64,000 nt of DNA from Nipponacmea schrenckii. Its lineage: Eukaryota > Mollusca > Gastropoda > Lottiidae. A model generated the notes under the pieces. That model was not told the origin of the DNA. It worked only from the letters and a program-made list of their open reading frames with translations, and did no database searches. The position numbers were made by a program, and so were the translations under genes. Positions 10,389 to 23,937 of the stretch are shown here, piece by piece. Within the stretch, counting starts at the first letter, position 1, and the number at the start of each line of letters is the position of its first letter. The stretch is taken from positions 13,020,001 through 13,084,000 of the forward strand of contig CM060200.1 of the NCBI GenBank assembly GCA_030562195.1. Reading direction: 5' to 3'.

Positions 10389-11564
10389 TTAGCTTGCAGT
10401 GACTGGTTCACTGATTGGTGGAAAAACACAATCATCTTTTATAATTGTTTGATTATTTAGATTATTGTCTGCTTTAAAGTCATTGGATTTGTGACTTCCG
10501 GTGTCAGTTTGAATTTGGCGCCAATCTGGTTGATATTGTTCAGAATAAGCTTTAAATATCGTCATCATATCTGGAATGCGAGTGTTTGGTTTAGACACTG
10601 ACAGGGAGCGAAGTTTAGCCGTTGATGGTTGTCCCATCGCCCACCTTACTGATGCATGTTTGTCTGATTTTGGACGAGATGATTCACTTTCATGAATTTC
10701 ATTCAGTAGTAGTCTTCTTGCATCTTCACCATCGATTATATTCTCGTCAAGATTTTTCTCATATTGTTGTTGGCAGATATTAGGTAATCGTAAAGAACTA
10801 TCTAGAGACATAGAGACTGTATCCGTACCATGACGACATAAAGGAGTCCAGCATCGTCCATACATCTTCTCCTGTCGAGCGAACGAGATAGCAAACTGTT
10901 GTGCTACTCTGTTACCATAAGAAATGTTACCCAACGAATGATTGCCACCTTTCATTTTGATTTCATAGCTTCTCTTAGTCCAATCACCGGCATTCAAATA
11001 GAACTCATTGTCCTTGAGCGTAGGTGATGCTTTACACTTTGTAAGCAACATGTGGGCTGAAGCATAATGTCCATTTTTACAAGCTATTAAAAGCGCTGTG
11101 TAACCTAAATTGTTTCTTCTGTCAATATTGATACCAAATCGTAAATATGTATTAGCCAACATGGCCACTATTCTGGGATTTCCACTGTAACAGGAATGAT
11201 GTAAAGGTGTGTTCCCGTCATTGTCCGGTTCGTTGATATCTAGAATGTCCTCGGACAGGATTTTATTTACAATTTTCTCTTTTCCATTGAGACAAGCATA
11301 TCCTAGAGATGTCCTACCTAGAGTGTCTTTTATGTTCATAAACGACCCTGCTGCAAGAAATATTTTGGCCATTTTAAATCCCAAGTCTTCATTTTCAATA
11401 AAACACGTTAACATGAGAGGTGTTCTTCCGTTTACATCCTTGGAGTCGATGTTCACGTTATGTTTCGAGACCAGCAATCGAACTTGATGCAGACGACAAT
11501 CCAGTACAGCCTGATGTAGGGCTGTTTTCACCAAACGATTTTGAGTTGGTGGGGGTATATCCAT
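10389..11564 (-). CDS. Ankyrin-repeat protein, five repeats, function unknown
   Basis: This is an uninterrupted 391-residue reading frame. Five ankyrin repeats occupy about residues 14-45, 46-80, 81-115, 116-152 and 153-186, with the consensus turns seen as NGRTPLMLTC, LGRTSLGYAC, DGNTPLHHSC and LGYTALLIAC. Repeats 2 and 4 are slightly longer than the usual 33 residues. The remaining ~200 residues are polar with no domain I recognise. They include DDCVFPPISEP near the C-terminus, and the protein ends VTAS. The ATG is convincing: an in-frame TAA lies two codons upstream and the context GCCATGG is strong. Ankyrin repeats bind other proteins, so an adaptor role is plausible, but partner and pathway are unknown. 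I could not place it in a named ANKRD family. Confidence 0.9.
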   Translation of the reverse strand: MDIPPPTQNRLVKTALHQAVLDCRLHQVRLLVSKHNVNIDSKDVNGRTPLMLTCFIENEDLGFKMAKIFLAAGSFMNIKDTLGRTSLGYACLNGKEKIVNKILSEDILDINEPDNDGNTPLHHSCYSGNPRIVAMLANTYLRFGINIDRRNNLGYTALLIACKNGHYASAHMLLTKCKASPTLKDNEFYLNAGDWTKRSYEIKMKGGNHSLGNISYGNRVAQQFAISFARQEKMYGRCWTPLCRHGTDTVSMSLDSSLRLPNICQQQYEKNLDENIIDGEDARRLLLNEIHESESSRPKSDKHASVRWAMGQPSTAKLRSLSVSKPNTRIPDMMTIFKAYSEQYQPDWRQIQTDTGSHKSNDFKADNNLNNQTIIKDDCVFPPISEPVTAS

Positions 11565-11581
11565 GGCTTATACAAGAAGAC

Positions 11582-11997
11582 CTGAAGACATAAAATATAT
11601 ACAAATATCAACAGCAATATCATTGACAGACTGTTTTATAACCAATTGTTTTACGGTGTCAAGTAAAACCTATTGGTAATAACACTTTAAACTATTTCAG
11701 GATATCATGAGGTAGCCTATGTTTCTGTATAGTGGTTATCGGTAGTCACTAGAGTTCACGCAGGAACCAAAGAGTCTATATCTTGTATATAATGGACTCT
11801 GAACACTTTCGGTAGAGATATATATATTATGTCAAATCAATAAATCAAGAGACAAATATTTCTCATGTTTTAAGTGATAACATTTTCAAGAAAAAAAAAT
11901 TGTAGGCATATTCCATATTTTCATTTTCTTCCAAGGTCTGGAAGTGTAAAACTTATTACTTCTATCGTATTTATTTATTGAAATATATGATTCTTAC
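11582..11997 (-). other. Probable 5' UTR intron of the ankyrin gene
   Basis: On the minus strand a strong acceptor, TTTTATGTCTTCAG|G, lies 17 bases before the ankyrin ATG, and a matching donor, AACAG|GTAAGAA, lies at 11998/11997. Together they define a 416-nt intron in the 5' UTR, placing the first exon at and beyond 11998. This is inferred from splice motifs alone. Confidence 0.55.
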
Positions 11998-12059
11998 CTG
12001 TTATCAATGTTGTAAACAACAAGTGTTTAATGAAATGTAGAAATTATGTTTCCCACCAA

Positions 12060-12889
12060 ACACTGTTTCCAACCAACTAACACTTCATAAATCCGCTAAT
12101 CCACATAATCCACTAAACTTTATTAACCTATCGTTATGATAATCTTAATCGCTTCTCGGATTTCTTTAAAGGGACTATCTATGTAGTTTTATATCAATAT
12201 CAATTTATTATATCAATTTTTTATATCCGTCTGACTCATTTGTCTCAGCACAGCCAATTGATATACGATTATCAAGTTTAAGGAATTTTAAACTTTGGGT
12301 CTTAAGAAGCAAACTTGTTGACAATCTTCTTATCTTCTTAGTAAATCTCGGAATTGTACCCCTTTAACCAACGCATTATTTGAACAACTATGCAAGCGTC
12401 ATGTTGTAATTCTATATTTTGCCTCGAAGTATATCTATATATTATCTACACACTATATTCGACATCTAATACGAATAAATTAGTCACAAAATCAAGTCTG
12501 AACTTCGTATTAAGGTCACATTAGACCAAGCATGGTGCAACCATGGACACCTCCCAAGATTGGTTTACACTCTATAAAGTTAAGGGTTTTTAATATCATT
12601 TTTATGTTCACCATTGTTTAGCAAACAAAAAAACAGCCTAAGTGTCAAATATCGTTCACCTATATTATTTTTCCGTATAGTAAATCACAATGTAGTCATT
12701 ACCATTCAAATTATTCATTGATAATTTAAAGGGACACACGGACGGAATATCATAATACAAAGACATTGACCCAAACCCACCAATCACAACGTATCAGTGC
12801 GAATATGTTGCAGAAAATGTACAGTTTAATGTATAGCAAAATCATGATATGTCTTATTTGTATTTTGTATCTTTAAGCTAGTGCTTTTC
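12060..12889. other. Intergenic, no gene seen
   Basis: AT-rich sequence upstream of the ankyrin gene. It must contain that gene's promoter if the 5' UTR intron is real, but I see no clear TATA element or other distinct site. Confidence 0.45.
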
Positions 12890-13412
12890 ATCTCTAGAGG
12901 CAAACACCTATTTCATGACAATCTTGTCTAAACAGATATCTTTCTCTCAAGACAACCATGTTTAGAAACAAGTATCATGACAACCATCTTGATTGTTACG
13001 ACAATCATGTCTAGAAGACAAGCATTTGTCTCATTTCAACCATCTCCAAAAGCATGGTTTTTTTTTTTTTGTTGACGCATTGATCATGACAATCATGTTT
13101 AAAAACAAGCATTTTTCTTTTGTCAACGATCTCTAAGACAATCTCTCTAAACAGACATATGCCATGACAATCATGTCCAGATCTCTAACATAATTATCGT
13201 GACAATCATGACTAGAAACATGCATTTTTCTCACGACAACCATCTCTAAAAGCAGAATTTCTCTCAAGACAACCATCTCTAAAAACAGAAATTTCTCTCA
13301 AGATAACCATCTCTAAAAACAGAAATTTCTCTCAAGATAACCATCTCTAAAAACAGAAATTTCACTCAAGACAACCATCTCTAAAAACAGAAATTTCTCT
13401 CAAGGCAACCAT
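12890..13412. repeat. 34-bp tandem repeat with degraded upstream copies
   Basis: Five near-identical units of 34 bp, with core AACCATCTCTAAAAACAG then AAATTTCTCTCAAG, run from about 13235 to 13412. Upstream, from about 12890, related but scrambled pieces (GACAACCATGTTTAG, GACAATCATGTCTAGA) continue at irregular spacing and look like older, decayed copies. No coding potential is implied. Confidence 0.8.
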
Positions 13413-16400
13413 CTCCAATATTTGTAATAAAATCGTAGATTTCTGTATATTTTTTGCTGTTAAACTTTCAGATACGTTCAGGACACATTTCAAAAGATTT
13501 TGGTGTAAAGTTTTCATTAATTTTAGCGAAAATATGTACAAAAAATAAATAAATGCCCCTTTAACATTCAGGTCCAATTTCCTTTTTCTAGTAAAGATAT
13601 TCACTGAGGGTTGTACTCAACTTTAAAAGAAATATATATTAGAATTTATTCTAATGAATACGTGTCCCATCAACAAGGTACCTGTTCAAACACTTAACAT
13701 TAGAAATAGTGAACGTTTCCTATTTAAAAACATAAACCAATCAAGTCTTTTATTCTAAAACAAACGAAAGGAAATTTATTTAAAGACGAAAAAGGAATTT
13801 GAAAACTATAATTACTACATTGAAAAGTTTATTCAGAGGAATGACAAGAGTTTCTAAATACAATAAATCATTAAGGTTCACCTGAAGAATGAAATTATTT
13901 ATATTTAGACAATTATGATTAGATAGAATTTATGGAGGATCACAAACACAGTAGAAAATAAATAGAAGAAATATTACTATAATAAATATTTCTAATTAAT
14001 CCAGCTATTGTTTTCTATTGTATTATAATTAATCTTTATATTGAACTCATTATTATTCTACTATTGACTTCGTCTAAACACTTCTTCATCAAAGTAAGTT
14101 TAAACAATAACCATTAGTAAATATTTTACTTTCTTTCGGAAATCATCCTATTTAAAACCACACGCAAACTTTGGACAAAACCTTTTTGATGTACTATAAA
14201 AGTATTGATCCAATCTTGATCGCATCACATTCTGAAAAGCCGAATTAACCAGTTATTATTGCACCATTTTATCATCGTATCCCAAAACGGGTTTTGACTT
14301 CGTCTTATTAACCGGAGTTAAACTTCGTTTTGTAGGCATGGAAATGAAAACGATGAATCTATAACGAGTGGTTTGATTTGGTAAGCTATGATTCCCGAAC
14401 AAAATTATCGTGCCAATTTTGATTGGATAATTTTAGCTATGAATACGTTATTTCCCTCTCTTGCATTACCACAGTCTCCAGGAAACATGGCGAAAGGGAA
14501 TGTGGGATGGGCACGTTCATATGCCCTTTGTGGCCATATACAATTGGTACGGCACTACTTTTATTTTATAATAGTTAAGAAAAAAAAAATTATTTACCAA
14601 TTTTTATACTCCAAAGATCTTTTTTTAAGGACGTATATTGTAATCGCCTTCGTCGGTCCTTCACATTTGTTCGTACTCACTCTACAGGCTACAATTCCTA
14701 ATGATTCTAATGATTTTTTTGTGGAGTGGGTCAGTGTCATTATGAAGATATTTGATCTTTCAATTCCATAGCTAAAGTTTCGCCAAATTTTCCTGCAATG
14801 ACGTACAGTTGTTATAATAATTATAAACATGTCAAAATATATATTTATAAAGATGCAAGTAATTGCGTTACCAACTGATTGAATATTTTTTCAAAGTTAC
14901 ACTCCGACGTCTAGTTTCCCTACAATTAAACAAAAATGACTTCTGGAAGATTATGCTGCAGAGTTCAATAAACATTATTGAAAAATCCGAAAGTTAATCT
15001 CGACCTGTGCCGTGATAGATCATGGCGATATGACGACGTCAACTCCAAAAGCTGAAAGTGAGAATGATAATGTTAATTTCCATTGGGAATTGTAGGTTGA
15101 CCAAGTGTGAGATTTCTTTTCTGAAAAGTGTCACGAAAGGCTGAGATAACGATCTGACAGAGCAGATATTCTAGCATCATCTCTTTAAGTTTAACAATTA
15201 AACAGGACTGTGTACCAAATCCACGAGTCGACAGTCTGCTAGAATCAGGATATATTATTTATAAATGGCTAATTTACTTTCATGTAAACATAAATACGAC
15301 TTGTATTACATACTTGTATTTTCTTTCCCGATGACTGCTAAATTCATTGTTTGTATTATGAAAAGATAATATGTATTAGAGAGGAAGTTATAACCATTAA
15401 AGTAAGGAATATATCTCAATATAAATATGTATTTAATTACCCTTTCAACCATTCCATCATCAGCTCTGGTAATAAACTAGTTACAGCTGCACCAAACTAT
15501 CAATTTTATAAGTTTGTCTGCAACGAACCATGATGATCATTCCATAACGAAATATGTCAAGACGTTTGGAGGAAATATTAAGCAATGGTTTTAACACGTG
15601 TATCCGTCACAAAGTTCGCGATAAGATCATTACAAACGATCAAACATCATTTTTCTATGTTACATGCTCGATTAACTTTTGGACTCAATTGCACAGAGAA
15701 AAACATTAAGCTCGTTAAAATGTGAAGTATTTACCAGTTTTTGGAGCAGTTTTAAACATTATGTTTTCTTTAAATGTTGGAATTTGTTGTTTTGCATGGC
15801 TTATTTATTTCCTACTGAGTGTAAGATGATAATAAAGATAAAAGACAGTATGTCAGTCTGTAAATATTATTCTATATTATAGTAGAAAAGAGAGGAATGA
15901 TGAGAATAGAAACATTAGTAATTACCAGTCTACTTATTCAATAACTACTTTACTTTTTAAATTCTTCAGCAAAATATTAGTTCTTTACTTATTTCTTGGT
16001 AACGTTACAATTTTTAGTCCACCAATGATTTCCGCCAAAATTCATAAAAGTGACTATTCATCACGTGGTTAAAAACTCTAAAACCTAAGTAACAACTGTT
16101 AATATGTTGGATATTATGTCCAAAAAAAAAACATAAAAATATTTTTGTTTTTAGATACTCTTTGATTTTAAGACCTATTTTAATATTAAAATTCTCTTGG
16201 TCTGTTATATTCTACTATTTTCACCAATAGGAAAGACGATAACTGCACACCAGTCAATAGCATTGTATTTTAATAGTCATTTTTAACTGTCCTGCGGCAC
16301 TTTCATAAAGTCCAAAATTATCTTATATTCAAGACAAGGTTTCTATACTGACACTACACGAGGGTATTGGACCAGCAGTTATTTTTTACAAACAATAATG

Positions 16401-19400
16401 AACATAATTTGTGTGTACTTGGAATCATAGTTTTTGCTTTTAAAATGTAACATTGGTTTAGTTAAAATTTTCAGATACGTTCAGGAACACAGTTCTAAGA
16501 TACAGGGGGGGGGGGGGCAAGGAGAGGGTGGGGGAAATGACCCGAACTCATATAAAAACCAATCAATTTCATTATATATAACTAAGACCCATTTCCCATC
16601 CGGACAAAAATAAGTCTTGGCTTCGATCGGGCCTGAATACCGATAGCAATATATTTGATTTTGTAGCAGTTGAAAGTGGACAGTCAGCGATTTTGATAAT
16701 TAATATAAGATCTATTGCTACTGCATAAAATGATACAGGTAACAGGAATAATATTTCATCGGTTTTACCATCTGCTATATAAATATGAGCCTTATTTAAA
16801 AGAGGTGTTCAAATAAACATAGAGTTGGTGATGGAGGTGTTGTACACTATGTTTCATCTCCTACTCTATTTATTTCTCTATATATTTATAATGGAGTGAT
16901 TCCATACACAGAGATCCTAACACAAATATCCACAACCATAAGAAAAATGTGGTAATGAGTGTGTTTTGAAGATCTTACGAAATTTGCCCACCAGATACAA
17001 CATAAAGACTATTGATACAATGTTGTTTAAAGCCACGTGTTTCAACCTTTCTGTATTTCTCTTTAAGATTTGTACAAGTTTTTCACAAAGCTGATCTAGT
17101 GTAAATTATTTACTTACTTCCTACTCGCGTCAACAGGAAACGCGCTAATTAACCAAGTAATGGCCGCCAACTGTCCAGTTTATGTTGAAAGTAAAGACAA
17201 ATAAATGAAGTATTATTAGCTGATAAAGGGTATCTTTTTTGTTTTTCTTATATCAAAGATCTGTTAACTGACTTAATATAGAAGAGATAAATTTCAACAT
17301 AATGACTGCCAAGAGTAACGTAAATCTTCATTTTCAAAGGAGGGAAGGAGTGTTGCGGTTTTATTTTAGAGTAAACAAGACAATTGAAGAATAAAGAAAA
17401 AAGGTAATATTGGAGCAGATGGTGTAAGTTATATTGTAACAGATTTGTCTGGTAGATATTTTAATACCAGTGAAATATTTCATATATAACATTTATCTAT
17501 TTACTAGTCAACTACAATTTAGAAATAAAGAAAGAAACAGCTTCATCTTAAGAGGATAACAACATAAGTTCACAGTTGAATATCCTTTCTACCAGTTGGT
17601 CCTTGCCCGGATTATCTATCCGTACTCATTTACTGATGGATCGAATGGAAGTAGGAATTTTGAGTGTAATAATGCCGATAGAGATCAGTACCTACAGTGG
17701 TGTTTTGGACTACATATATGACGTCTATCCAAAGTCATCCATCATAAAGTCCATTTCCACTTCCGGCTTCAACTTTAGTCCTAAAAATCTTTCTTAGGGA
17801 GTTGTTCTATTATCTACATTTCATTTGTCGGATCAATAGAGGTGATAGAGAGAATACGTGGTAACCAATGAATACCGTTAATTTCACTACTGAAGTTACT
17901 TCCCTTCAATAGTTTCTTGATTTGATGCGTCAGTTTTAATTGAATTTTGCACGAAACAGTTGAGGTATACAATTAAGAGTTAAGAGCTGTGATCAATTGA
18001 ACGTATATTTCAAATTCAGTATTTTAAATGTCATTTGTGGTTTGGTTATGTAAGCAAAACCAAAATACCCCCTTGATAATGTTAAAAGCAAATTGAAGCA
18101 ATGCACCTCTTTGAATAAAAATAAAATTTAAAGTATCAAATTGAGGCCAATATTGTTTGACTTACTAGGTGCCATGATTAAAGAACAGAAGCTCTTTTAA
18201 AGGCGATTTATCTATTAAACTTAGTATTTGTGGAAAAACGCTGCTCAGTGTGTTTGAGAATTACTTTGTTTAATGACTTGTTGCGTAACCTTTTTTATAT
18301 GATTATAGAGGGATTCTGTTATATATAGTTTTGATGTTGGTCCACTGATGAACCCATAATTTTTTGGTCATCCTTAGAGGTAGTATACCTTTATAGGATT
18401 GATGTACCCATTCGATTCAAGTGGTATCGATAATGTTATATATCTATATAGTGTTATAGACGGAAGTATCATTTAAAAAAAAATCCATTTTGACAGAACT
18501 ACTTTTTATTTATTACAAAAACACTCTAATGAAGAGTGATAAATATGTATTCTATTTGTACTATTACATATAAAACTATCTCTCTTGTTGGTCAATTCGT
18601 GTTTTATCTTTTTAAGAAACCAACATTTATATAGTAAATCAACTGTAGAACTTCCTTGTATAGTTATCAATTAACATAGGCGTTGGCAGTCTAATCTTGA
18701 GGCGATCGATCCTTGCTAATTTTATCCCACTTCGTGCACTAGGAACTAGTTGGTTCACTATTTTCGGGCGTTGATTAGAGTCTTAAATATATTAAAATAG
18801 GCTTCAGACTCGGTAGAAATACACAAGATCGCTCAAATCGTTCAAAAACACATCATTGTAGGAATTGTAATTGCTATTTCTATTTCTATATATCGCAGTC
18901 TCAAGAAATGGAAAAGATATAAAAATGAATGGAGCTTTACGCCCTATTATAATGGGCTAAGACGGAAGATTGTCGATGAAAGGAGACGATGGTTCTCAAG
19001 GCTGGTTCCATTTATTGTGCTTATTGAGATCCGACAGTCCAAAGGAAAACTATAGGCGTCATGTAGTCCCACCCGTCTATAAGAACGTTGTATGTAATGC
19101 TTATTTCCCTCTAAAATATCGTATTTTTGATACGATAAAGGGACTGTACCGGAGAGAGATTTTTGAAATATTATTTTAAACCCTACGAATTAACTGATAC
19201 AATAACTAGACAAAATGAACAGAAACATTTGAATATGTTCGTGATTGGCATTAAAATTTGTTGTTTGTTAGTTGTTAGTGTGTGCTGATGGTAGTTTGAA
19301 GATCTAGGAAATTGAATGCACTTCAGAAACTCTTCAAGTACAAAAGCAATTAGACTTAAAATGCGATTGGTTGAAAAGTGTTTAAAACGGTGTCACTTTT

Positions 19401-22400
19401 ATAAATAATGATAAACAGTTGCGTGTAACATTGACATTTCTCACCTCCAAAAATATGCAATGTTTTTGCAATTGGTGGAAAAAATACCGCAAACGAAACG
19501 TGTAGAGTTTTTATGTCAAACTGTTTGCCTCTTCATAAAAATGGAAAGCTTTCAAGTAAAATAGTAAAATAAACAAGATATAATAGTTAATGTGCTTAAC
19601 AGATGCGCCATTATATTAGAGGAAAATTTTAACAAGTCTGCATATTTGTCAAGTGTACATAACGTAACCATTCAAGAAAAAAACCCTCTTTTACTTGAAG
19701 TTCTAAGGGAAAAGTTAGGTTCTCTTTATGATCATGTTTACAATTCTTTCATTGTACTAGATAAATATGGAATAACTAAGACTTTATACATACAAACATT
19801 AACCCTAACCCTCCAGCAGGATATTTTGAGACTTTTTCATCAAGTTTTGTATATACCCATTTTTGGACATGTTTCATTCGGTACAATGACGTCAGCAATC
19901 TGAACTCGAAATATTTTAGAATAATTTATTCAGATAATAATAACACTGCATACATCAAACATAATTTTGTCACAGGTAATAATGTAAAATGTTCTTTAAT
20001 AGCTCCTTAAGAATAAAGTATATGATGGGCTTTTAAAAAAATAATTATGATAAGTTATCATTACTTAAATCGTTCTCTTTAAGAATAATAATAATACATG
20101 GCTATTATAAGCGTATAGAAGAAGTTGTAAATTTTGACACGTTATTAAAATGTTACGATATTGATATATAAATATTATAGATAGATAAAATAAGATTGGT
20201 GCTAGGAGTGGCGACAAGTTTATTATCCATAGAAAAACACAACAGTTTCAAGTAGGCAGTGATCAAGTACGATACATCTTCACTTCTACTGTTAACAATG
20301 CAATTTCTACTAGTACACTGTTCAATAGATTTTATATGCATACCAAGCAAAGTAAAGTGGGCATTAGACGAGGTTGTTTTACCAAACCACCCCACTTCAA
20401 CTAAACACCAAATACATCTACCACTTAGCTCTCTTTAATAACATCTGTCCGCACTACTTTCTCTATTTGAAGTTCCCAGGCGAAAGCTTGATACTTTTGT
20501 TGGGTGGATGTTCTAAGAAAAATAAATTTATTTAGAAAATGAGTAAGAAGTTTTTAAAGATCCCTCTTTTGCATACAAAATATTTTGGTAAGTGTTACTA
20601 CTATAAGATATTAACTACTTACATGAATATATAATGATACTACAAATATAATCCGTCTCATCCTTTAACAAAACCTGTGTGAATGTCTGTAACAATAACG
20701 TGCGGATGTGGTACAGAACTAGAGAACCGAACAGGTCGGGATGAGTCGTAGAGCGGTGATTTGATTTAATTGGAGATTTCCTAGAAAGATTTAAGTGTCA
20801 TTTTTTGGATCATATTAAGCTAAGAATATGCAATTTCCCTAACTTGTATTACCAGGAGCTAGAGGAAGTATGACGAATTGGTGTTTTGTATGCCCCTCAA
20901 TTTGTAAGGATGATTGCAATTTCATCGTTATAGATACTTAATAATCCGTTTGCGATGTTGGCTCTCGTTGGCAGTACAATTCAATTCTATAACGATCTGA
21001 ACAGAAAGCCTTTTCAAACTGTTTCTGTTTTAACCTTTTTATATGCTTTGTATCCAAATCTAGTAAGGTTGAAGGAATAACAGTTCATACAATCTTATTG
21101 AATAGCTGTATACCGTTGCTAAAGGGGCATGGCTCTATACGAGCTTCGGATGTTGCATGCTTCAGGCGTTGACAGGACACATCCGGGGAATATGAGGTAC
21201 GGTACTACAATCCTACATTAAGGACTTTGGCCTGTTGGGAAGTGGAGTGTTCAGAGGTAAATTTTGGAAAGATAAAGCGATTAGACAACGACGCCGCATA
21301 CCTTTTAGGTAAATCGTTACAATACACCAAACAAACTTCCATTCAATATTGTAGATATGAGTGTACAAGATGATGTCTTCGATACTGCGCAGGAAAATTT
21401 GAACTTTTAACGAAGGGTTGATGACAAATGGAAAATACTTCACTTGGAAAATTACATGTTAACATTCTAACAATTTCTTTCTTCAATTTGATTCCATTAC
21501 TTCTGCTTTATTATCTTTTCAATCTTATGATAATGTGATATTCTAGGCTATGCTAGATCCCTATTCTTAACAGATCAAAACTGGCTATATTTTCAATCAA
21601 ATGAACAAATGGCAGAAAAGAGGTGGAATTAAGTCAGACAATAATAATGAGAACTGGTAATGAAAGTCTACCAACCACAAATAATGCCTGTCTGTTAATA
21701 AAGACACTTAACTCGATCGTAATCTAATCAAGTTTTCCAGCGCCCACTTTCTCACTCCCGGCAAATGAAAATATTTTCCACACTTGTGTTTTGATGATGG
21801 TAATTGGGAGAGTAAAAGCTTGCTTACCCATCTTATAAATCTACTTGTAGCGAGAGTAGATTGGATTATTTCCAAGACTAATTCGATCACAGAGAAAATG
21901 TTATTGAAGTGAACAATGGTATTTGTAGCGGTTCTGATCGAACAATTTGGTGATAATTTTGTCGGGGTATAGGCCAGGTTTTAATAAGCTTTAACAAGGT
22001 TCTTGTCATTTGGAAGCAAATAGTCGAGCAGATAGAATTAAATTTACGTTACCACTTGTTCTCATTTGGTTAAACTTAGAAGGAAGTAAAGTACCCGAGG
22101 CGTACGGCAATTTAAATGAAACCTGGTTAGGGTACCGCCTTAACGATGTAACAGGCAATTATATTAAAGTGTTTGCCGTTAGGTACATGCAAATTGTAAA
22201 GATTACTAGTGTGTTCATTTGTGCATTTAATGGGTAAATTTTCCGCCTGGACAAGCAACTTGTATAGGACTACGAAGAAGAGGAGAATAAAATTATCTCC
22301 CTTGATGTTTTAATAACTATATTTGTTTCTTTAGTAAGCATCAACTATTTTCTCGCGAATTATTTTCTTGATTTCGATACAATTTTCTGTATTGAATTTG

Positions 22401-23937
22401 TTAAATTGTAAAGAATGGATAAGTGTTATTTGCTAAGAAATTAAATTGACATCTCTATGACTGTATATTGTCCAAGTAGAAACATAACAATTCAAATCTG
22501 GGAAAAAGTTTGAAGTGCGAAATGAGTTTTGTACAAATTCAAATCATACGAAACTATGTAAATCATGTATGCAAAGATGATTTTTATATTCTTGAAGGAT
22601 GCTCTAATCTTCAGTCAACAAAGCAAAATAGTGATATGTCATTTTAATCCATGCACTTCAAAACGAAATTCTCTATTCCCCAATCTTCTTCTGTAAAATT
22701 ATACCTTGATTTCGGGGAAGTAATATTGGGTTAACTATGTTATCTAATACAATATTCAGCGGAATACTCTGTTTAGTTTTTTACCCATACTACAATACAA
22801 TAAGTATTTCATAATGAAGATCCATTAATTTCATGTGATACACAAAATCCATTGTACTGTTTGTCTCGGTTTGTAAAACCATCCACCCCTTACCTAATGT
22901 TGGACGAATTCTCATTTTCTGACTCTTCAAATGTGTGGTGCAGCTTTCCAAGATCTATCAATAGCAACCCTGTATATTTATCTGTGAAACTTGTTTGACA
23001 TATGCACGTGCAATGTGAGTTGTAGCCTTGTTAATGATTGTTGATAAAATAAATTGTATTTATATAAGATAGTTAAATCAATAATACTCTATAGTGATAG
23101 ATGATTCTAATTTAGTTTTAACTTTAGTCTATAACACAACACCAGGTGTCTCAGCTTGTGTTTTTATTCCAACAACATGAAAGGAAATGTGTGTTTTAAG
23201 GTCGTCTTTTACATCATTCATTTATGTTCGGGAATTGGTGAAAAATGTCTTGCTTGTATATGCTACATTAAACAAAAACATGGTTTAACACGGAGTGTAA
23301 TCGTTGTTGAAACGTTTGTTACGAGGAAGGCGGCTGGTGTTAGCATCAGACAAGGGTACATATGTTAATTTCATGTTGTCAATTGAGCGAAACTTTACGA
23401 GTTATTAGCAAGCCTGCAAGAGGTGTGGGTATATTGTGTATATTGGCAGTGACTTAATGAAGTTATCATATGATGCTATAGAGATAACTTACCTTCAATT
23501 TGATATTATCCTAGTCTCTATCAATATTTGTTATTACATTCCCGGGTGTTAATAGATTTATAAAAACACTAGATAGTTATAACATGATAGGGTAATCATA
23601 ACGCATCATGTTCAACTCATTACCTTAAGTTCAAGTAATTGATATGGTTTATTAGAGATTTAATTAGGGGAATAACTAGCCAAAATATTTATAGATATTC
23701 ATTCATATCTCAGGTCAATTTAAGTACAGGAATTGAGCACGACCAACCTGATTTCCTGAAACACTTTAATACTCACACCTGTAGAACAAACCGCCAGGTT
23801 CGCAAAGTCAGACAGATTCGTGTGCACTACATTTTTATTAACTTTCCTTGAATATAAAAAATATTTAAAAAAAAAGATTTACCTACTAGAATTTGATATT
23901 AGAAATTAGATATTAGCTGTTATTCACAAGAACTTTC
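13413..23937. other. Gene-free AT-rich stretch
   Basis: About 10.5 kb in which every open frame is short, unsupported by splice sites and without a recognisable domain. Local oddities are a 13-G run (16505-16517), a palindrome resembling a transposon end (18941-18957) and a perfect 8-bp-stem hairpin (19117-19137). No RNA gene was recognised. Distal regulatory elements cannot be excluded. Confidence 0.5.
16505..16538 (+). repeat. G-run with quadruplex potential
   Basis: Thirteen consecutive G bases (16505-16517) are followed within about 20 bases by GGG and GGGGG runs. On the plus strand these could form a G-quadruplex. It stands out in AT-rich surroundings, but no associated gene is visible. 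Confidence 0.6.

Noticed and set aside
14388..14771. 127-codon plus-strand frame
   Set aside because: The composition changes abruptly, it includes a poly-A derived KKKK stretch, it overlaps another open frame on the opposite strand, and no domain is recognisable.
17576..17797. Possible transposase-like remnant
   Set aside because: The peptide reading has no motif I can name, and the other strand is broken by stops.
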